This document shows positions 58,601-64,000 of a stretch of 64,000 nucleotides of DNA, piece by piece. Numbering within the stretch: the first letter of the stretch is position 1; each line of letters opens with the position of its first letter. The notes beneath the pieces are model-generated. The model worked only from the letters and a program-made list of their open reading frames with translations. It had not been told where the DNA came from and did no database searches. The position numbers were made by a program, and so were the translations under genes. This stretch comes from Sambucus nigra (Eukaryota > Streptophyta > Magnoliopsida > Dipsacales > Adoxaceae): the NCBI GenBank assembly GCA_949130495.1, contig OX422211.1, positions 533,668,017 to 533,732,016 of the forward strand, given 5' to 3'.

Positions 58601-60162
58601 GAATCTTTAGAGAAATATGAACAACAAGGGCTTTGTCATCATTCTTAGGTACCCAAGAAGAGGTAACCTTTTTCTTGCTCTTATAATTGTTATCCCTAGT
58701 CGTAGCATTGGAAGTGTTCTTGAAAGGCGTAGACATCCTTTTAAATTATTTCATTAAGATTTTAGTTGCCCTGGCTAGGAGGTTAACTTACTCTCTAAGA
58801 CTAGCATAATTGCTATAGTGGTGCATGATACCATGTGTGCGGAAAAATCTTCCTAACTTATAGAAAAAAATCCTTAAGATAACCTCTTCGTTTACAATGG
58901 GTACAAACATAGAGGTGTTTGGGTCAACCTTTATTAACACATTTAGGTTGAGTTCTCTTTGGTGGGTTAAATTGAAGCCCATATGGATCCAACACAAACT
59001 TGAGAACCAGTTCAAATGACTTTTTAGAAGTGGTTAGACCTTCTTAACCTATCCCTTGACTCTTCCTCAAACCTAATGAGGGTCAAAGGAATATATTTCC
59101 AACTTTCTTCAATGTATCTTGTATGGTAATATTTACCTCTTGGGCACGTTTGAAATCTTTCTCTAGTAGGGATACAAGGGCTTCAAATTTCTATCGAATC
59201 TCCAAATGAAGATAGAAGATCTCTCATAAGACTAGCCACTTTGTTGGTCAAGTCAATCTTTTCCCTCTCCACCCAAACTACCTACTCACCCAAAGAAATC
59301 CTTATTGAGATCTCACTCTCTCTCGACGTCTTCAACTCCTTCTCTAGTGATAACACCCTAAGAGCCAAATTCTTATTTTGGATTTAGTTTTAAAAGAATC
59401 GGCATAGGCATATTGGATACCGCATTCTCCCTCACTCAAAACATCATCTCCCCTTCTCTCTCTGAAATATTTCGACTCACTATGGAGATCGTCATGTTTA
59501 TAAATGTCCTCATCGGTGTGACACATACTTGATTTGCTGACATGACTCACCATGAACATAATAAAGTTATGTCCATACGATTATTAATCCTCGGAATCCA
59601 CTGAATTGACTTTTTTACCTCTTAGAGTGGAATTATAGGCATCTTTGACTTTTCCATGTCTCTTAATCCTCGTAGCACATTCATGGGCTTTGTGACCCTT
59701 ACCTTGGCAATCATAGCATCTCCCCGAATCATCTTTCTTAGGCTACTCTCCCCTCGCATTCTCAAAAAAATTCTTTCCTAATTTAATTTTTTTTCTTTCT
59801 CAAACCTTTTATTTTCTTAGGAAGAATTTTTATTTCTTAGTTTGAGAAACGTTTTGATTTTTATTTTTGCAAATAAGGCAAGATCATCAAGATCAAAATC
59901 AAATTCGGAGTTCTAAGCATCCTCTTTTTTTGAGACTGAGCTTTTAAAGAGACCCATTTTGATTTTAAATTATGGAGAATATATCTATTTTGTAAGTTTG
60001 AAGGTCTCACAGGAGTTCTTCCAACCTAAGAGTATCTAAAACTATCAGAATGTTAAGGGTTATGACTTTCGCATTAAAACGGGAAGGAAGAGATCTCAAA
60101 ATATTTTTAACTACCCTCATCTCAGGAATTATCTCACCCAAATTATAACTAGTGTGAACAAT
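58601..60162 (-). pseudogene. Ty1/copia gag with CCHC zinc knuckle, 5'-truncated
   Basis: On the minus strand, SYNLGEIIPEMRVVKNILRS and LPSRFNAKV (about 60140-60065) belong to the copia gag UBN2-type domain. LDTLRLEELL-DLQTYKIDI follows, with stops after it. CYDCQGKGHKAHEC (59718-59675) is a complete CX2CX4HX4C knuckle that binds RNA. A long charged linker leads to protease. The gag start and 5' LTR are lost from view because a Tekay LTR is inserted at 60163. Confidence 0.8.
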
Positions 60163-63071
60163 TGTAATACCCCGTATTTTTGTGATATTTATTTATGAGA
60201 TTAATTGAATTAAATGTGTATTAATTGGAAATTAATCCGGATTAAAAATACTAGCGATATGCGAGTTGGTATTTGATTATAGTGTGCATATATGATTATA
60301 TATGAATATTGAATTATGAAATTTGTCGTGAGATTGAAATACGGCAATTTGGAAATTTTGTTGAGACGCGTGTGACAGTCACGTCCGGAATATATTTATT
60401 TTAATTAAAAAGTGAATTTTATTTCTATTAACCGTATGATCATTTTGAGTGCGCCAACGCGTCCGGAAGGGTCGAAATAGTCATAAAACACTACCCGGGG
60501 GTTTGGTTTGGGTCCCGGGGCATTTTTAGGCCACACCGGCAACGTATAATGGTAGTTTGGTAATTTTGGATTTTGGGAATTAAAAACCCACGAAAATAAG
60601 GAATTAATATCTGATTTGGACTTTACCCACTAAACCCACTATTAACCAAATAGGCTACGGGGGTTATTAGAAATTGTTCCAAAAGAATTCCTAAGGCAAA
60701 CCCTAGCCACCATTCACTTTGGAGAAGAAGGCTTGTAGAGAGAGAGAAGATAGGAGAATTCTGCAGAGAGAGAGAGAGAACGATTCGATCTTCAACATCA
60801 AAATCAGAGATACACATAAGGAAAGTGGTTTAATTCCGTTTTATTACAAAGAATGTTTCTTCCATGCGTAGGAAATTGATAAAACTGTATTATTTTGGGA
60901 GATTGATGAAAACCCATTAAATTGGAATTAGAAACTTGTATTTTGATGAGGAATTGCATGTAGAATTGTATGTAGGTGAATAATCTAATGATAATATAAT
61001 TTGGATGAAACAAAAAATGGATTTAATTAGACTCATTGGGGATTTAAGAATTTGTAGGGTTCATGTTCTTGAAAATGGGGAAAAATGTATAGATTTGATA
61101 TTTGGATGATGTTTAGAATGAATTAACACCATCAAACACGTTAGTATGTGACCTAAATATGTTTAGGGACGATTAGAACCTTGAACAATTGTTGGATTTA
61201 TGTTTAGATAAGATTAGAGTGGAAGAAAAGATGGAAAAACGAGTTAAGGAAAATCTGGGCTCGAATCTGGCCACTCGTTAGAAGACCTGCCCAGGTCGTT
61301 CGAACGAGCTCGTTCGAACGAGCTTCTAACGAGAGGGATGTTCATTCGATGACTTTTGTTTGAACGATATCTCGTTAGAAGGCCCAGTTCGTTCGAACGA
61401 ACTCTCGTTCGAACAACCTCGTTCGAACGAGACTTCTAACGAGCTGACAGTTTAGGCTTTTTAGCCTGTTTTGATCCCGAGTGTTCCGTAACCTTGTGTA
61501 TATGTAGAGATAACACTTCCTTGATGATTAATTGATATAATTGGGATATTTGAGATATAATGAGGAGTAAAACCTAGAAGTGTAGTTTGAACCTAAGGGA
61601 AATTATGAAGTAGGACGTGAGTGTCTATTACGATGCGAGAACTAATGGCGGCCTAAATAATTGTATTAATCGGGAACATATAAATTGTGTGACATTATAC
61701 GTAGGTACGAGAATGAGATGTGTACTACAAATAAATTATGGTGACTACTAAGATGTGTGCATACTTAGTATATGTATATGATTTGATGTGTATGACATAC
61801 CTACCATACTTGCTATCACGGGAGGTTTACGTTCGCTTAGGGCCCTCTAATCCTTGTGTTACCCGGATTTAGACTGGTACCTCGATGAACATAGGTCAGA
61901 GAAGGACTTATTGGGATGTTAATAAGTCTGCTGATCGTGGGAGCGCAGGTATGTGCGTGACCCATGTGATGTGACTGTGTTCGCCTCCATTGTTTGTGAT
62001 TGTTGTTATCTGAGAACGATTCCTGAGAGATTCGGAATGCGTGATCCTTATGTACGTGATGTACCGGGGATGGATAGCAGAGTATGTGTGCACCGCAGCT
62101 TAGTCTCGGGGTGCTTGTATTGTATATTTATGACGTGAATAATATACACTTAATTAATGGTAACTTTAATGTTGGTATTATGAATATACTTATGGTAATG
62201 TTTTGAGAAAGCATAACGGGTTAACCGATAGTGAATTGTATTACTAATTGAGAATCCGAGTTTAAGTAAAGCCCTCTATTTAATTGATAACGCTAGAATG
62301 TAATATGGGAATCGAGTAGTAAGGGGTAGAACTTCTTACGGTTTGGTTAGACATGTATGTCATCTAGATGGGTACGATACGTTAGGAGTGAACATGTAGT
62401 CGAGAGGTGATAATTTCATGTGAGTGCACGTCCTAACATGTATTTTGCATTTAATGTTTTAATGTTATTAAAACACGTGCTGTTTTTAAAATGATTTCCA
62501 CTTTCGGGCTCTGACCCATTTGCTTTCAAATCTATTTTTGTAAAAACCATTTTAGGTGCCCAACCACAAGGACACCATGCTTAGGATCCTCATTCAGGTG
62601 AGGAGCTGTAGCTGTTTGTGGAAGTTACAGGACTTTGGTTGTAGACGCTTCATCTATCTTGACTCTATATTCAGCATTTATCAGTTGTAGGGCATGTCGC
62701 CCATTTCTTTTAGAGGCATTCCATTTATTTCAGTTATTCAGACTTTGGGCATGTAATTAATTCAGGATTCAGACTTATGTTATTATTTCATTCGTGGGAT
62801 TGTTGTGAGGAGTTTTTCCTCCGGACTTATTACTATGTGTTGGTTATTTCATTACTTTGTTATGGTGAATGGATTATGTTGTTCTTACATTATTCTTTTA
62901 TTGCATGTTAATCAGACTTAATTAAAATTTGGCAACTTACTTTTTGAATACTAGGTGGTTAGTAATCTTTAAAATGTTTTCGACAGTGATGCTATTAACT
63001 GAATCAACTTGGCATTTTGTATTGATTTAATAAAGGAGTAGCTACCCGGTATTTAATTAGTCGGGGTGTCA
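60163..63071 (+). repeat. 5' LTR (2.9 kb) of the third Tekay element
   Basis: It starts TGTAATACCCCGTATTTTTG within the copia gag and ends GGGGTGTCA before a primer site. It resembles the LTR at 11336-14138 in several blocks, including the closing GGTGGTTAGTAATC stretch. A (GA)n run lies at 60736-60780. A cluster of CGTTCGAACGA palindromes occupies 61290-61440. Left flank is ACAAT; the right end of the element is beyond the window, so the duplication cannot be checked. Confidence 0.85.
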
Positions 63072-63072
63072 C

Positions 63073-63087
63073 TGGTCGTATCAGAGC
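63073..63087 (+). promoter_or_regulatory. Primer-binding site of the third Tekay element (mutated)
   Basis: TGGTCGTATCAGAGC equals the initiator tRNA-Met site TGGTATCAGAGC with three extra bases after TGGT (or TGGT-CG-TATC). The insertion would weaken priming. Confidence 0.7.
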
Positions 63088-63258
63088 ATCAGGTTCTAGT
63101 GTCTTTTAGGATATGTACGGCTTATTATGTTTTCCGCTGAGCTTTCTTTGATGTAGAGCCCTATATTTTAGGACTGTTGTATTCTCTTGTTTATGCTACG
63201 TTCTTTAGCTATTTTGAGCTTATAACTGTGAACTTATAGACCTTATTCTTGTTTCAGA

Positions 63259-64000
63259 ATGCCTCCACGACGTGCACAACGGGTTCCCAGGGATGCAACG
63301 CCAGAACCACAGCCCGCACCAGTTCAGGGCACGATGAATGCCGCCGAGGTTGAAGCCATTGTGGCCCAGGCGGTAAATGCAATAGTAGCCGTAGTTCCGC
63401 AGGCACCACCTCAGGCGCCAGTAGCCGCGCCAGTTCAGGCACATGCATTCCCGTCTGCTTGGGAACGTGTTCGAGATGCTTTTCAGAAAGCACACCCACC
63501 GGAGTTCGCAGGTAACTCCGATGTTGTGGTTTCGAGTCAGTGGAGGAAGGACATTCAGCGGCACTTGAGGATGTACGAGTGCACAGAGGTTCAGAAGCAG
63601 ATACTAGCTACCTTTAAGCTAGTGGGGTCTGCACTCCAGTGGTGGGAGTCTATTACCATCGTGGAGGAGAGAGATACTCTCACTGTTCAGGAGTTTTAGG
63701 TGCGGTTCGATCACAAGTACTTTCCGTCAGTTGTTCACACGGAAATGAGGAGGAAGTTGATGAGCCTTCGACAGGAGGGTAAGACTGTGGCCGAGTATGA
63801 GGCCAAGTTCACTAATTTGTTAAACATTGTACCGGATGAGATACCGACGGAAGAGAAGAAGATACAGAAATTTACTGACGGGTTGACTTGGAGGATTCGT
63901 CAGCATTTGTTGGGGAACCTATCGTTGGCCACTTACTCTGATGTGGTTAACGCTGCATTGCTCCATTGCCAGGATCACCGCTTTCACATGGTTGAGGGCA
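63259..64000 (+). pseudogene. gag of the third Tekay element, stop at codon 147, cut by window end
   Basis: The ATG at 63259 opens MPPRRAQRVP, a basic, Pro/Ala/Gln-rich start. The capsid domain (Retrotrans_gag) begins near residue 75: FPSAWERVRDAFQ, HPPEFAG, WRKDIQRHLRMYEC, GSALQWWESI. A TAG at 63697 stands where the family has Trp or a similar residue (VQEF-x-VRFDHKYFP). The same frame then stays open to the window end (MRRKLMSLRQEGKTVAEYE, FTDGLTWRIRQHLLG). Apart from this stop it looks well kept, so the element is probably fairly young. Confidence 0.85.

Noticed and set aside
61953..62138. Overlapping 61-codon ORFs on both strands
   Set aside because: They lie inside the Tekay LTR and have no matching ORF in the related LTR at 11336-14138.

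Overview
The window looks like intergenic heterochromatin of a flowering-plant nuclear genome. It is AT-rich and I see no confident single-copy host gene, rRNA or tRNA gene. Almost everything is a nest of transposable elements in different states of decay: Ty3/gypsy elements of the Tekay/Del (chromovirus) and Tat lineages, one Ty1/copia element, one CACTA (En/Spm) DNA transposon and a scrap of a LINE-type RNase H domain. I cannot name the species.

Layout. 1-9386: a non-coding Tekay-like element (LARD type) in partial tandem, ordered internal 3' part, full 3.3-kb LTR, internal region, truncated second LTR. 9387-14138: the 3' half of a second Tekay element (decayed RT and RNase H, integrase C-terminus, 2.8-kb 3' LTR); most of its integrase is replaced by a minus-strand RNase H fragment. 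14139-16202 plus 23930 to about 27.9 kb: remains of a plus-oriented Tat-type element (called W) with a minus-strand plant-mobile-domain (PMD) gene and the start of a 3' LTR. 16203-23929: a minus-oriented Tat-type element (X) inserted in W, with both LTRs and an ATCAT target duplication; it lacks pol but keeps an antisense Transposase_28-like gene. About 27.9-35.65 kb: a minus-oriented Tat element (Y) with decayed gag and pol and a decayed plus-strand coiled-coil ORF. 35.65-40.43 kb: a truncated CACTA element. About 40.44-44.71 kb plus 57.37-60.16 kb: one minus-oriented Ty1/copia element, split by 44714-57366, a nearly complete 12.65-kb Tat element (Z) with 608-bp LTRs and a GTGAT duplication. 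60163-64000: the 5' LTR and gag start of a third Tekay element, inserted into the copia gag and running off the window.

How the parts fit. In Z the order is 5' LTR, PBS, gag-protease, RT-RNase H-second RNase H-integrase on the plus strand, then two short tandem-repeat arrays, then two minus-strand ORFs, then a GGGGGCT-type polypurine tract and the 3' LTR. X, Y and W are incomplete, but what remains has the same order: an opposite-strand gene lies between pol (or its former site) and the 3' LTR, and repeats sit on the pol side in X, Y and Z. In X and Z this gene has a Transposase_28-like N-terminal domain followed by a coiled coil; in W it is a PMD protein; in Y only a coiled-coil tail remains. 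This recurrent divergent-gene arrangement is the most interesting system here. Antisense ORFs are known from some Tat-lineage elements, so the general idea is not new, but the swap of domain families between neighbouring elements and the two-ORF form in Z deserve checking.

All retroelement ORFs read here carry stops or frameshifts, so none is predicted to be autonomous as it stands. By-eye LTR comparison makes Z the youngest dated insertion (about 24 differences in 608 aligned bases), while X is far older.
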